Source of the DNA: Paracoccaceae bacterium
GTDB lineage: Bacteria; Pseudomonadota; Alphaproteobacteria; Rhodobacterales; Rhodobacteraceae
Length of the DNA: 64,000 nucleotides
Direction: 5' to 3'
Assembly: GCA_024642725.1 (NCBI GenBank)
Contig: JAHEAO010000003.1
Coordinates: forward strand, 1-64,000
A program made the translations under genes and the position numbers. Below, piece by piece: positions 1-8,214 of this stretch (positions are counted from its first letter, which is position 1; each line of letters begins with the position of its first letter). Under the pieces are notes generated by a model. It was not told the origin of the DNA. It ran no database searches and worked only from the letters and a program-made list of their open reading frames with translations.

Positions 1-186
1 GTGCGTCGACAGAGCATCGCCGGTGCTGGGTTGCAGCACGATGATATCCTCACCCCACTCGGGCGCGTCCGAGAACGGGTTTCCCGGCTGCTTCAGGTCG
101 AAGATCCTCGCGTCATCGACCTTTTTCTTGTGCCCACCGTAGACGCCGTGCGCCTTTGCCTTTGCGATACCGCAAGTGTAATCTGC
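1..186 (-). pseudogene. resolvase/invertase C-terminal remnant (edge-truncated)
   Basis: The minus strand is open from 186 to the window edge but has no start codon and is preceded directly by an in-frame TAG at 187-189. The translation contains GIAKAKAHGVYGGHKKKVDD followed by ARIFDLKQPG. This resembles the segment of serine resolvases/invertases that joins the catalytic domain to the C-terminal helix-turn-helix (family pattern: GIAKAKAxGVYKGR, then a basic stretch, then an R-x-L-K helix). After this the sequence departs from the expected helix-turn-helix, so the copy looks decayed. The catalytic serine domain is absent. Identification rests on this short motif only; the piece could also be the start of a rearranged gene continuing left of the window. 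Confidence 0.4.
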
Positions 187-604
187 CTAGAGGAGAGGTT
201 TGACTTCGCATTCAGCAAGCGGAAAAATAGTGGGACAAAAATCCCGAAAAACATAGGAAATCAGCGGACAATTTGAATGCCTCACTTGTCGTTAACCAAT
301 TGTTTTAATGATATAAGTTGGCTCCACCCCAGGGCACCACTTCATCAATAGCTTACCTGAACGGCAACGAGGCGATCGTGTTGGAACCGGATCAATCAGT
401 GCGGTCTTCTTCCAATTGTCCGCAGAACACGGCAAGAACCATTATTTCATCCGTCCTTTTTTGGTCGGATCAAAACTGGGCGATCGTGTCGGGACAGGTG
501 TAACGGTCCTTCAAGACAACCGATTGCCAATCTTTATGCACGCCAATGGCAACTTGCGACAAGATCTTGCAGACGGTTTTCTGCTTCCGTTCGCTCGATT
601 GGCG
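187..604. other. gene-free stretch between resolvase remnant and narR
   Basis: About 420 bases without a convincing gene. Short open frames occur on both strands, but none has a ribosome binding site, recognisable motif or sensible neighbour. The only plausible reading is decayed insertion DNA adjoining the resolvase remnant, which I cannot prove. Confidence 0.4.
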
Positions 605-1303
605 CTAGTAGGCAGGATCATCGATAAGCGGAGTCGGCTTTGCGAGGCTGCCTAGAGTCTCGGCGCTTTTGATAGTCACCTTGCTGCCCTCAATTTCAAC
701 GCCGTAATCCTTTAGGGATTTGATTGCGCGAGACAGGTTTTCGGCGGTCATTCCAAGATACGACGCCAGACGGCGCTTTTCGATACTGAGGTCGAATTGC
801 CCATTGCCACCATTTTCAATGTCTTTCTTCAGCAGATAGTTTGCCAACCGTTCGACCGAATTACGCAGCTTCATGTCTTTTGACGCCTTAATGACGGAGC
901 GGTAGCATTGCGAGAGTTCAAGAACGATGGCCTTGGCGAAATTCGCGTCGGCTTCAAAGATGTTCCTGACGTCAATCGACGGCAGCAGTATGATGCGCGC
1001 CTTTTCAACCGTGCGCGCCGACATCAGATAGGGGCCATCCTTGATCGTAGCCGCCAAAATGAAGGTCGCGATTGGACGGACCGTGGCCATCGTCGTTTCG
1101 CGGCCATTCCAGCTTGCAAACAGCTCGACCGTTCCTTCGACCACGACATGGAGAAAATCCGCCGGGTCGCCCTCGCGTATGAGTTCGATCTGGGGCGGAA
1201 AGTTCTGGACATAGGCTCCTCTCAGAAGCGATTCGAAACTATCGTCCCGTAGTCCAGAAAAGAGTGGTAGCGCCTGAATTTCAGCTAGCTCATTGCGACG
1301 CAT
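605..1303 (-). CDS. narR: NarR-like Crp/Fnr family nitrate/nitrite-responsive regulator
   Basis: This 232-residue transcription factor has a cyclic-nucleotide-binding-like beta-roll in the N-terminal half, a long dimerisation helix and a C-terminal winged helix with the recognition segment ASYLGMTAENLSRAIKSL. It lacks the N-terminal cysteine cluster that binds [4Fe-4S] in FNR, as is known for NarR, Dnr and NnrR. In Paracoccus, narR lies beside narK-narGHJI and activates it with nitrate or nitrite; the same divergent arrangement is seen here, which favours NarR over Dnr/NnrR. I chose the ATG at 1303. The longer frame would start at a TTG (1336) that lies inside a perfect FNR-type box, so it is unlikely to be the real start. 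It would act in the cytoplasm on the box in front of narK1, and possibly on its own leader. Confidence 0.8.
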   Translation of the reverse strand: MRRNELAEIQALPLFSGLRDDSFESLLRGAYVQNFPPQIELIREGDPADFLHVVVEGTVELFASWNGRETTMATVRPIATFILAATIKDGPYLMSARTVEKARIILLPSIDVRNIFEADANFAKAIVLELSQCYRSVIKASKDMKLRNSVERLANYLLKKDIENGGNGQFDLSIEKRRLASYLGMTAENLSRAIKSLKDYGVEIEGSKVTIKSAETLGSLAKPTPLIDDPAY

Positions 1304-1322
1304 TGGTCCCGGTTCTTGTGCC

Positions 1323-1336
1323 TTGATATTTATCAA
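1323..1336. promoter_or_regulatory. FNR/NarR-type box over the narR leader
   Basis: TTGATATTTATCAA is a perfect TTGA-N6-TCAA dyad. Its centre is about 26 bases upstream of the narR ATG at 1303, too close to the coding start for standard activation from -41.5. Autorepression or a dual role is an inference. Confidence 0.65.
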
Positions 1337-1459
1337 GAGGCTAGCTTGAGTTCATGCATTTGTCATTCGAAAATTGTTGGGCAGTCAATCTCCAATTGTC
1401 GCGCGGCGGGCATAAAATTGTTAATTATTGTTTTATTTCAAAGTGTTAGATGGTTTTAT

Positions 1460-1473
1460 TTGACCTAAATCAA
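1460..1473. promoter_or_regulatory. FNR/NarR-type box upstream of narK1
   Basis: TTGACCTAAATCAA is a perfect TTGA-N6-TCAA match in the narR-narK1 intergenic region, centred about 87 bases before the narK1 ATG. If it works at -41.5, transcription would begin near 1508, leaving a leader of about 45 bases. No strong -35 element is visible, as expected for an activator-dependent promoter. FNR-, NarR- and NnrR-type proteins share this consensus, so the binding protein cannot be decided from sequence. Confidence 0.75.
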
Positions 1474-1553
1474 GTCCGTATGTGTCGCAGTACGCCATGT
1501 CCCTTCCATAACCCTATGCAGCCACGCTGGGCTGCAGTGGAATGGAGGGATAT

Positions 1554-2963
1554 ATGGAACTTGAAAACAAGGCCACGAGTCTCTGGGGCAACTTTTTCAA
1601 CGTGAAGATGGTTCAGATTCGAACCTTCCACATGACCTGGTTCGCTTTCTTCTCGTGCTTCTTCGCCTGGTTCGGAATTGCGCCGCTTATGAGCGTCGTT
1701 CGGGACGAATTGATGCTGACCAAGGAACAGATCGGCTGGGCAATCATCGGATCAGTCTCGATGACGATCTTCGCCCGTTTGTTCATCGGCTGGCTGGTTG
1801 ACCGGATCGGTCCACGGAAATCCTACACTTGGTTGCTGCTACTCGGGTCGCTTCCGGTTATGGGCATTGGTCTTGCACATGATTTCCAGACTTTCCTGCT
1901 ATTTCGTGTGCTGATCGGTGGCATTGGCGCATCGTTCGTAATCACTCAATATCATACCAGCGTCATGTTCGCCCCGAACGTGGTCGGGCAGGCAAACGCC
2001 ACAAGCGCCGGCTGGGGCAACCTGGGCGGAGGCGTTACCCAGTTCGTGATGCCGCTGCTCTTTTCGGTCTTTGTGATCGGCTTTGGTTTCTCGGAAGGGA
2101 TGGGCTGGCGGTTGTCGATGGTCGTGGTCGGCGTGATCATCTTCCTGACCGGTATCGGCTACTACTTCCTGACGCAGGACGCGCCCGACGGCAATTTTGA
2201 CGATCTGCGCGCCCAAGGGAAAATGTCAGAGAAGAAGAACGTTACCGGCGCCTATTGGGCGGCAATGGCCGATCCCAGGGTCTGGGTTCTGTTTGTCATC
2301 TATGGCGCGTGCTTTGGGATCGAACTGACGGTCAACAACGTCGCGGCCCTATATTTTATGGACTATTTCGACCTCACGCTGGTTACCGCCGGTCTTGTGG
2401 CTGCTTCGTTCGGTCTGATGAACATCTTTGCCCGCACCTTGGGCGGTCTGTTTGGTGACAACTTCGGGTCGCTTTGGGGACTGAAGGGGCGGGCCTTCTG
2501 GCTGTTCATCTGCATCTTCTTCGAAGGGTTGGCCCTGATGGTGTTCAGTCAGATGCACGTGCTCTTTTTGGCCCTGCCGTCGCTTATCGTGTTCTCGCTG
2601 TTCACTCAGATGGCCGAAGGTGCCACCTATTCGGTGGTCCCCTTCATCAACAAGAAAGCTCTGGGTGCGGTGGCCGGTGTCGTAGGTGCAGGCGGCAATG
2701 CCGGCGCGGTTCTGGCGGGCTTCCTGTTCAAAGGTGCGGTCGACTGGAGTCAGGCCTTCTTCATCCTCGGTATCATCGTGACATCTGCTTCGTTCCTAGC
2801 CTTCTTCGTCAGGTTCTCAACCAGACAGGAAGACGAAGAGCGCGCTGCCTTTGCCGTCGCCAACATTGATACCCTGCGTCGTCGGGCCGAGCGGGCCAAC
2901 CGGGAACTGGATGCGGGCTTGAACGCAATTGCGGCAAAGCAGAACGGCACTCCGGCGCAATAG
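1554..2963 (+). CDS. narK1: NarK1-type nitrate transporter (MFS)
   Basis: This 469-residue major facilitator protein has about 12 hydrophobic segments. The two glycine-rich nitrate-signature segments of the NarK/NNP family are visible: GWGNLGGGVTQFVMP near residue 155 and GVVGAGGNAGAVLAG near 380. NarK1 types are regarded as proton-coupled nitrate importers. The ATG at 1554 is chosen because GGAGGGA lies 3 to 9 bases before it; an in-frame ATG at 1542 has no such site. It is the first gene of the nitrate reductase operon, with narK2 63 bases downstream. In Paracoccus the two NarK modules are fused in one polypeptide; here they are separate genes. Confidence 0.88.
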   Translation: MELENKATSLWGNFFNVKMVQIRTFHMTWFAFFSCFFAWFGIAPLMSVVRDELMLTKEQIGWAIIGSVSMTIFARLFIGWLVDRIGPRKSYTWLLLLGSLPVMGIGLAHDFQTFLLFRVLIGGIGASFVITQYHTSVMFAPNVVGQANATSAGWGNLGGGVTQFVMPLLFSVFVIGFGFSEGMGWRLSMVVVGVIIFLTGIGYYFLTQDAPDGNFDDLRAQGKMSEKKNVTGAYWAAMADPRVWVLFVIYGACFGIELTVNNVAALYFMDYFDLTLVTAGLVAASFGLMNIFARTLGGLFGDNFGSLWGLKGRAFWLFICIFFEGLALMVFSQMHVLFLALPSLIVFSLFTQMAEGATYSVVPFINKKALGAVAGVVGAGGNAGAVLAGFLFKGAVDWSQAFFILGIIVTSASFLAFFVRFSTRQEDEERAAFAVANIDTLRRRAERANRELDAGLNAIAAKQNGTPAQ

Positions 2964-3026
2964 TCAAAATTGACGGGCCGCATGAAATCGGCCCGTCCCA
3001 CAATCATATCTCCGAAAGGAATAAAA

Positions 3027-4424
3027 ATGGCACAAGCCGCTTCAACTTCGGTCCAGACCGGCCACGTACTGACCGACTGGCGCCCCGAGGATCCCGACTT
3101 CTGGAACAATCGGGGCAAATCCATCGCCGCTCGCAATCTCTGGATTTCGATCCCGAACCTGCTGCTGGCCTTTTCCGTCTGGATGGTCTGGTCGGTGGTT
3201 GTAGCCAAACTTCCCGCCATTGGTTTTGACTACACCACAGGTCAGCTCTTTTGGCTCGCCGCCTTGCCGGGTCTTTCCGGCGCCACCTTGCGGATCTTCT
3301 ACAGCTTCATGATCCCGATCTTCGGGGGTCGGAAGTGGACTGCACTGTCCTCAGCATCGCTGCTACTTCCCGCACTGGGCATCGGGTTCGCGGTTCAGAA
3401 CCCGGAAACACCTTACGCGATGTTTCTGGTCCTTGCGCTGCTCTGCGGTTTCGGCGGCGGCAACTTCGCGTCATCGATGGCAAACATCAACTACTTCTAC
3501 CCGAAGAAAACCAAGGGCAATGCGTTGGCGCTTAACGCGGGTCTCGGCAATCTCGGGGTCTCGGTAATGCAGTTCGTCGTGCCGATGGTAATCACCGCAA
3601 GCGTCTTTGGCGCGATCGGCGGAGACCCGGTCACTCTGCAGGATGGAAGTCAGCTGTGGATCCAGAACGCCGGGTTCATCTGGGTGCCTTTCATCGCGAT
3701 CAGTGCGATCGCCGCATGGTTCGGCATGAACGACATCGCGGATGCGAAGGCGTCATTGGGTGACCAGCTTTCGATCCTCAAGCGGTTCCATAACTGGATC
3801 ATGTGTATCCTTTACACCGGCACGTTCGGCAGCTTCATCGGCTACTCAGCGGGCTTCCCGCTGCTGATGAAGACGCAGTTTCCGGATGTGAATGTTCTGT
3901 CCTATGCCTTCCTTGGGCCGCTTGTCGGTGCCCTAAGCCGTGCCGCCACTGGCTGGGTTTCTGACAAGTTCGGCGGTGGGCGAGTGACCTTCTGGGTGTT
4001 TCTGGGAATGATCATCGCCGTTTGGGGCGTCCTGCAGTTCTTGCCATCGGCAGCGGATGCGGACGGTAACTTCTGGGGCTTCTTCGCCTGCTTCATGGCG
4101 CTCTTCTTCCTGACCGGGGTCGGCAATGCTTCGACCTTCCAGATGATCCCCTCGATCATGAAGCAGGAGATTCCTCGCCTGATGCCGAATGCCGATGCAG
4201 CCCTCGTGCAGAAGACGACAGAACGTGAAAGCGCCTCGATCATCGCATTTACCAGCGCGATAGCGGCTTATGGCGCCTTCTTCATCCCGAAAGCCTACGG
4301 AACTTCGATCAGCATTACCGGCGCACCGAACGGTGCTCTGTGGGGCTTCCTTGGCTTCTACGTCCTCTGCGTGATCATCACTTGGATCTTTTACAGCCGC
4401 AAGGGCGCCCCGGTTCCTTGCTGA
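3027..4424 (+). CDS. narK2: NarK2-type nitrate/nitrite antiporter (MFS)
   Basis: This 465-residue NNP-family transporter has about 12 membrane segments. The first nitrate signature reads NAGLGNLGVSVMQFVVPMV; the second region near the end is less glycine-rich (SAIAAYGAFFIPKAYG), as is usual for the NarK2 branch. NarK2 exchanges cytoplasmic nitrite for nitrate, avoiding nitrite build-up during respiration by NarGHI. The ATG at 3027 follows AAAGGA at a proper distance, so the upstream in-frame codons from 2970 are not used. It lies between narK1 and narG, with 61 bases to the narG start. Confidence 0.87.
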   Translation: MAQAASTSVQTGHVLTDWRPEDPDFWNNRGKSIAARNLWISIPNLLLAFSVWMVWSVVVAKLPAIGFDYTTGQLFWLAALPGLSGATLRIFYSFMIPIFGGRKWTALSSASLLLPALGIGFAVQNPETPYAMFLVLALLCGFGGGNFASSMANINYFYPKKTKGNALALNAGLGNLGVSVMQFVVPMVITASVFGAIGGDPVTLQDGSQLWIQNAGFIWVPFIAISAIAAWFGMNDIADAKASLGDQLSILKRFHNWIMCILYTGTFGSFIGYSAGFPLLMKTQFPDVNVLSYAFLGPLVGALSRAATGWVSDKFGGGRVTFWVFLGMIIAVWGVLQFLPSAADADGNFWGFFACFMALFFLTGVGNASTFQMIPSIMKQEIPRLMPNADAALVQKTTERESASIIAFTSAIAAYGAFFIPKAYGTSISITGAPNGALWGFLGFYVLCVIITWIFYSRKGAPVPC

Positions 4425-4485
4425 ACCAGCTACATTCGCCGCGCCCGTAGCCATGGGCGCGGCTCCCGAAATCAGGAGAGATACC

Positions 4486-7400
4486 ATGAGCCATCTGCTC
4501 GACAGGCTGAATTTCTTCCAGACCAAGGAACTTGAACAGTTCTCCGATGGTCACGGACAGGTCACGCGCGAAGATCGCGCCTGGGAGGATACATACCGAA
4601 ACCGCTGGCGGCACGACAAGATCGTTCGGTCGACGCATGGTGTAAACTGCACCGGGTCCTGCAGCTGGAAAATTTACGTCAAATCCGGGATCGTGACCTG
4701 GGAAACACAGCAGACCGATTACCCGCGTACGCGGCCTGATTTGCCGAACCACGAACCGCGCGGTTGCGCGCGGGGGGCAAGCTACAGTTGGTATCTCTAT
4801 TCCGCGAACCGGGTGAAGAACCCGCTGATCCGTGGCCGCCTCATGAAGGCGTGGCGCCGGATGCGCGAAACGATGAGCCCGGTAGAAGCCTGGACCGCGC
4901 TGCAGGAAGATCCGATCCTGCGCGCATCTTACACCAAGACCCGTGGCAAGGGTGGATTCGTGCGCGCATCCTGGGATGAGGCGACAGAAATCATCGCAAC
5001 GGCCAATGCCTATACCACCCGCAAATACGGCCCCGACCGGGTTTTTGGGTTCTCACCGATCCCGGCCATGTCGATGGTCTCTTATGCCGCCGGATCGCGC
5101 TATCTCAGCTTGCTCGGCGGGGTCTGCATGTCGTTCTACGATTGGTATTGTGATCTGCCGCCGGCATCTCCGATGACGTGGGGCGAACAGACCGACGTTC
5201 CGGAAAGTGCCGACTGGTACAACGCGGGTTTCCTCTTACTCTGGGGCTCGAACGTGCCGCAGACCCGGACGCCCGACGCCCATTTCTATACCGAGGCCCG
5301 CTATCGCGGCACCAAATCCGCCGTCATCTGCCCGGATTACTCCGAGGCTGCTAAATTCGGCGATATCTGGTTGAACGCGAAGCAGGGAACTGACGCCGCC
5401 TTGGCCATGGCGATGGGGCATGTCATCCTGCGCGAGTTCCATCTGGACCGGCAGGCAAAGTATTTCGAGGACTATTGCCGTCAGTATTCCGACATGCCGA
5501 TGCTCGTGAAGCTCGAAGAAAAGAATGGCCGGCTGGTGCCCGGCGCGTTTCTGCGTGCGAGCGATTTCACCGACAAGATGGGCGAAGAAAACAACCCCGA
5601 CTGGAAAACCGTCGGAATCGATGCGCTTTCAAACGATCTCGTCGCGCCGAACGGGTCCATCGGTTTTCGCTGGGGCGAAAAGGGTGAATGGAACCTTGAG
5701 GAACGCAAGGGCGACCGCAAGACCGAATTGAAGATGTCGCTGATACTCGAAGGCGATCACGACGGCGTCGAAGGAGTTGACTTCCCGTACTTCGGAGCCA
5801 ACGCAACGCCGGAATTCGCGGCGGACGATCACCCCGATGTTCTGACGCGGAACATTCCGGTCAAGACCCTGAAAATCGGACGCAAGAAGCTGCGCGTGGC
5901 CACGGTTTTTGACTTGTTCTGCGCCAATTACGGGCTTGACCGCGGACTGGGTGGCGATTGGGTGTCGAAGAACTATGACGACCAGTTGCCTGGCACGCCA
6001 GCCTGGGCCGAAAAGATCACCGGCGTTTCCCGCGACAAGATCATCGCCGTGGCACGCGAATTTGCCCGCAACGCTGAAAAGACCAACGGCAAGTCGATGA
6101 TCATCATCGGCGCGGCGATGAACCATTGGTACCACATGGACATGAACTATCGCGGCGTCATCAACATGCTGGTGATGTGCGGTTGCGTTGGTCAGTCCGG
6201 TGGCGGCTGGTCACATTACGTGGGGCAGGAAAAACTGCGCCCGCAGACCGGATGGGCACCTTTGGCCTTTGCGCTGGATTGGGCCCGACCGCCGCGGCAC
6301 ATGAATTCCACCAGTGCCTGGTACGCCCACACCGATCAGTGGCGCTATGAGACGCTGACAGCGGGTGAAATCATCAGTCCGACCGCGCCGGAAGGCGACT
6401 GGGACATCAATCTGATCGACTACAACATACGTGCCGAACGGATGGGCTGGCTGCCGTCTGCGCCGCAGTTGAAAACCAATCCTCTGGAAGTCGCGAAAGC
6501 TGCCAAGGCAGCAGGCAAAGACGTCGCGCCTTATGTTGCCGAGCAGTTGAAGTCCGGCAAGCTCGAGATGTCCTGCGACGATCCTGATGCCCCGGAGAAC
6601 TGGCCGCGCAACCTTTTCGTCTGGCGATCCAATTTGCTTGGTTCGTCCGGAAAAGGGCACGAGTATTTTCTGCGGCATCTTCTGGGAACCGATAACGGCG
6701 TCATGGGAGGTGATCTGAGCGAAGAAGGGCAGCCACTTCCCAAAGAGGCCAAGTGGCACGAAAAAGCGCCGGAGGGGAAACTGGATCTTCTGGTCTGCAT
6801 CGATTTCAGGATGAGCACGACGGCGGTCTATTCCGACATCGTGCTGCCGACGGCCAGCTGGTACGAAAAGAATGACCTCAACACCTCGGACATGCATCCG
6901 TTCATTCATCCGCTGCAGGCGGCCGTAGATCCGGCGTATGAAAGCAAGTCCGATTGGGAAATCTTTAAGGCGATTGCCAAAAAGTTTCAGGAGGTCGCCC
7001 CCGAGATTCTCGGCAAGGAAACCGATATCGTCGCCCTGCCGATCCTGCACGACACGCCCGGCGAAATCGCGCAGCCGGAGGTCAAGGACTGGAAGAAGGG
7101 CGAATGCGAACTGATCCCCGGCAAGACGGCACCCAATTTCATCGCGGTCGAACGGGACTACCCGGCGCTTTACGACCGGTTTGTCGCGCTTGGCCCGCTG
7201 ATGGACAAGATCGGCAACGGTGGCAAAGGCATCGCGTGGGACACTAAGCACGAGGTCCAGCATCTGCGCGACCTCAATGGCGAATGGGCCGACGGACCGG
7301 CCAAAGGTTGCCCCAAGATCGTCACCGATATCGACGCATCAGAGGTCATCCTGATGCTGGCGCCAGAGACCAACGGGGAAGTCGCTGTAAAAGCATGGGA

Positions 7401-8214
7401 AGCGCTTGGTCAGGCGACCGGTCGAGATCACACGCATCTCGCCAGACCCAAGGAGGATGAGAAGATCCGGTTCCGCGACATTGCTGCGCAGCCGCGCAAG
7501 ATCATCTCGTCCCCGACATGGTCCGGTATAGAAAGCGAAAAGGTCTGCTACAACGCCGGCTACACAAATGTGCATGAGTTGATCCCGTGGCGGACGCTGA
7601 CCGGACGCCAGCAGCTTTATCAGGATCACCTGTGGATGCGCGCCTTCGGCGAGGGCTTCATGTCCTATCGCCCGCCGGTCGATCTCAAGACGATCACCGA
7701 CAAGGTCAATGATGAAAAAGGCAAGCCGCACCTCGTGCTGAACTTCATCACTCCGCACCAGAAATGGGGGATTCACTCGACCTATTCCGACAACCTTCTG
7801 ATGCTGACCCTCAACCGGGGCGGGCCAGTGGTCTGGATCAGCGAGACCGACGCCAAGCGTGCTGGCATCGCGGACAATGACTGGGTGGAAGCCTACAACG
7901 TCAATGGTGCGCTGACTGCGCGCGCGGTGGTCAGCCAGCGCATGAAGGACGGGACAGTCTTCATGTATCACGCGCAAGAAAAGATCGTGAACACGCCAGG
8001 TTCCCAAAAGACCGGGCTTCGCGGCGGCATCCACAATTCGGTGACCCGGACAACGCTGAAACCCACCCACATGATCGGCGGCTACGCGCAACAATCCTAC
8101 GGTTTCAACTACTACGGCACCGTTGGGTCGAACCGGGACGAATTCGTGATCGTTCGCAAGATGACAAAGGTCGACTGGCTTGACCAACCGGCAAAGAAGG
8201 AGGCAGCGGAATGA
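4486..8214 (+). CDS. narG: respiratory nitrate reductase alpha subunit
   Basis: This 1242-residue catalytic subunit of the membrane-bound cytoplasm-facing nitrate reductase reduces nitrate to nitrite at a molybdo-bis-MGD centre. The N-terminal FS0 iron-sulfur site reads HGVNCTGSCSW from residue 51 (His first ligand, then two Cys), with a further Cys in PRGCARGASYSWY. The segment CDLPPASPMTWGEQTD carries the conserved Asp that ligates Mo in NarG. Length matches the family (about 1240-1250). Start at 4486 follows CAGGAGA. Its stop overlaps the narH start by four bases (ATGA), indicating translational coupling. Molybdenum cofactor genes are not in the window. Confidence 0.97.
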   Translation: MSHLLDRLNFFQTKELEQFSDGHGQVTREDRAWEDTYRNRWRHDKIVRSTHGVNCTGSCSWKIYVKSGIVTWETQQTDYPRTRPDLPNHEPRGCARGASYSWYLYSANRVKNPLIRGRLMKAWRRMRETMSPVEAWTALQEDPILRASYTKTRGKGGFVRASWDEATEIIATANAYTTRKYGPDRVFGFSPIPAMSMVSYAAGSRYLSLLGGVCMSFYDWYCDLPPASPMTWGEQTDVPESADWYNAGFLLLWGSNVPQTRTPDAHFYTEARYRGTKSAVICPDYSEAAKFGDIWLNAKQGTDAALAMAMGHVILREFHLDRQAKYFEDYCRQYSDMPMLVKLEEKNGRLVPGAFLRASDFTDKMGEENNPDWKTVGIDALSNDLVAPNGSIGFRWGEKGEWNLEERKGDRKTELKMSLILEGDHDGVEGVDFPYFGANATPEFAADDHPDVLTRNIPVKTLKIGRKKLRVATVFDLFCANYGLDRGLGGDWVSKNYDDQLPGTPAWAEKITGVSRDKIIAVAREFARNAEKTNGKSMIIIGAAMNHWYHMDMNYRGVINMLVMCGCVGQSGGGWSHYVGQEKLRPQTGWAPLAFALDWARPPRHMNSTSAWYAHTDQWRYETLTAGEIISPTAPEGDWDINLIDYNIRAERMGWLPSAPQLKTNPLEVAKAAKAAGKDVAPYVAEQLKSGKLEMSCDDPDAPENWPRNLFVWRSNLLGSSGKGHEYFLRHLLGTDNGVMGGDLSEEGQPLPKEAKWHEKAPEGKLDLLVCIDFRMSTTAVYSDIVLPTASWYEKNDLNTSDMHPFIHPLQAAVDPAYESKSDWEIFKAIAKKFQEVAPEILGKETDIVALPILHDTPGEIAQPEVKDWKKGECELIPGKTAPNFIAVERDYPALYDRFVALGPLMDKIGNGGKGIAWDTKHEVQHLRDLNGEWADGPAKGCPKIVTDIDASEVILMLAPETNGEVAVKAWEALGQATGRDHTHLARPKEDEKIRFRDIAAQPRKIISSPTWSGIESEKVCYNAGYTNVHELIPWRTLTGRQQLYQDHLWMRAFGEGFMSYRPPVDLKTITDKVNDEKGKPHLVLNFITPHQKWGIHSTYSDNLLMLTLNRGGPVVWISETDAKRAGIADNDWVEAYNVNGALTARAVVSQRMKDGTVFMYHAQEKIVNTPGSQKTGLRGGIHNSVTRTTLKPTHMIGGYAQQSYGFNYYGTVGSNRDEFVIVRKMTKVDWLDQPAKKEAAE

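Noticed and set aside
1..276. Plus-strand open frame of 91 codons at the left edge
   Set aside because: It has no recognisable motif, and the opposite strand shows a resolvase-like pattern over the same bases.
318..655. Two short overlapping plus-strand frames before narR
   Set aside because: No ribosome binding sites or family motifs; the second runs into the narR 3' end. Probably non-coding or decayed DNA.
1304..1336. Longer narR start at TTG 1336
   Set aside because: The codon lies within a perfect FNR-type box and the extra 11 residues are not needed for the fold.
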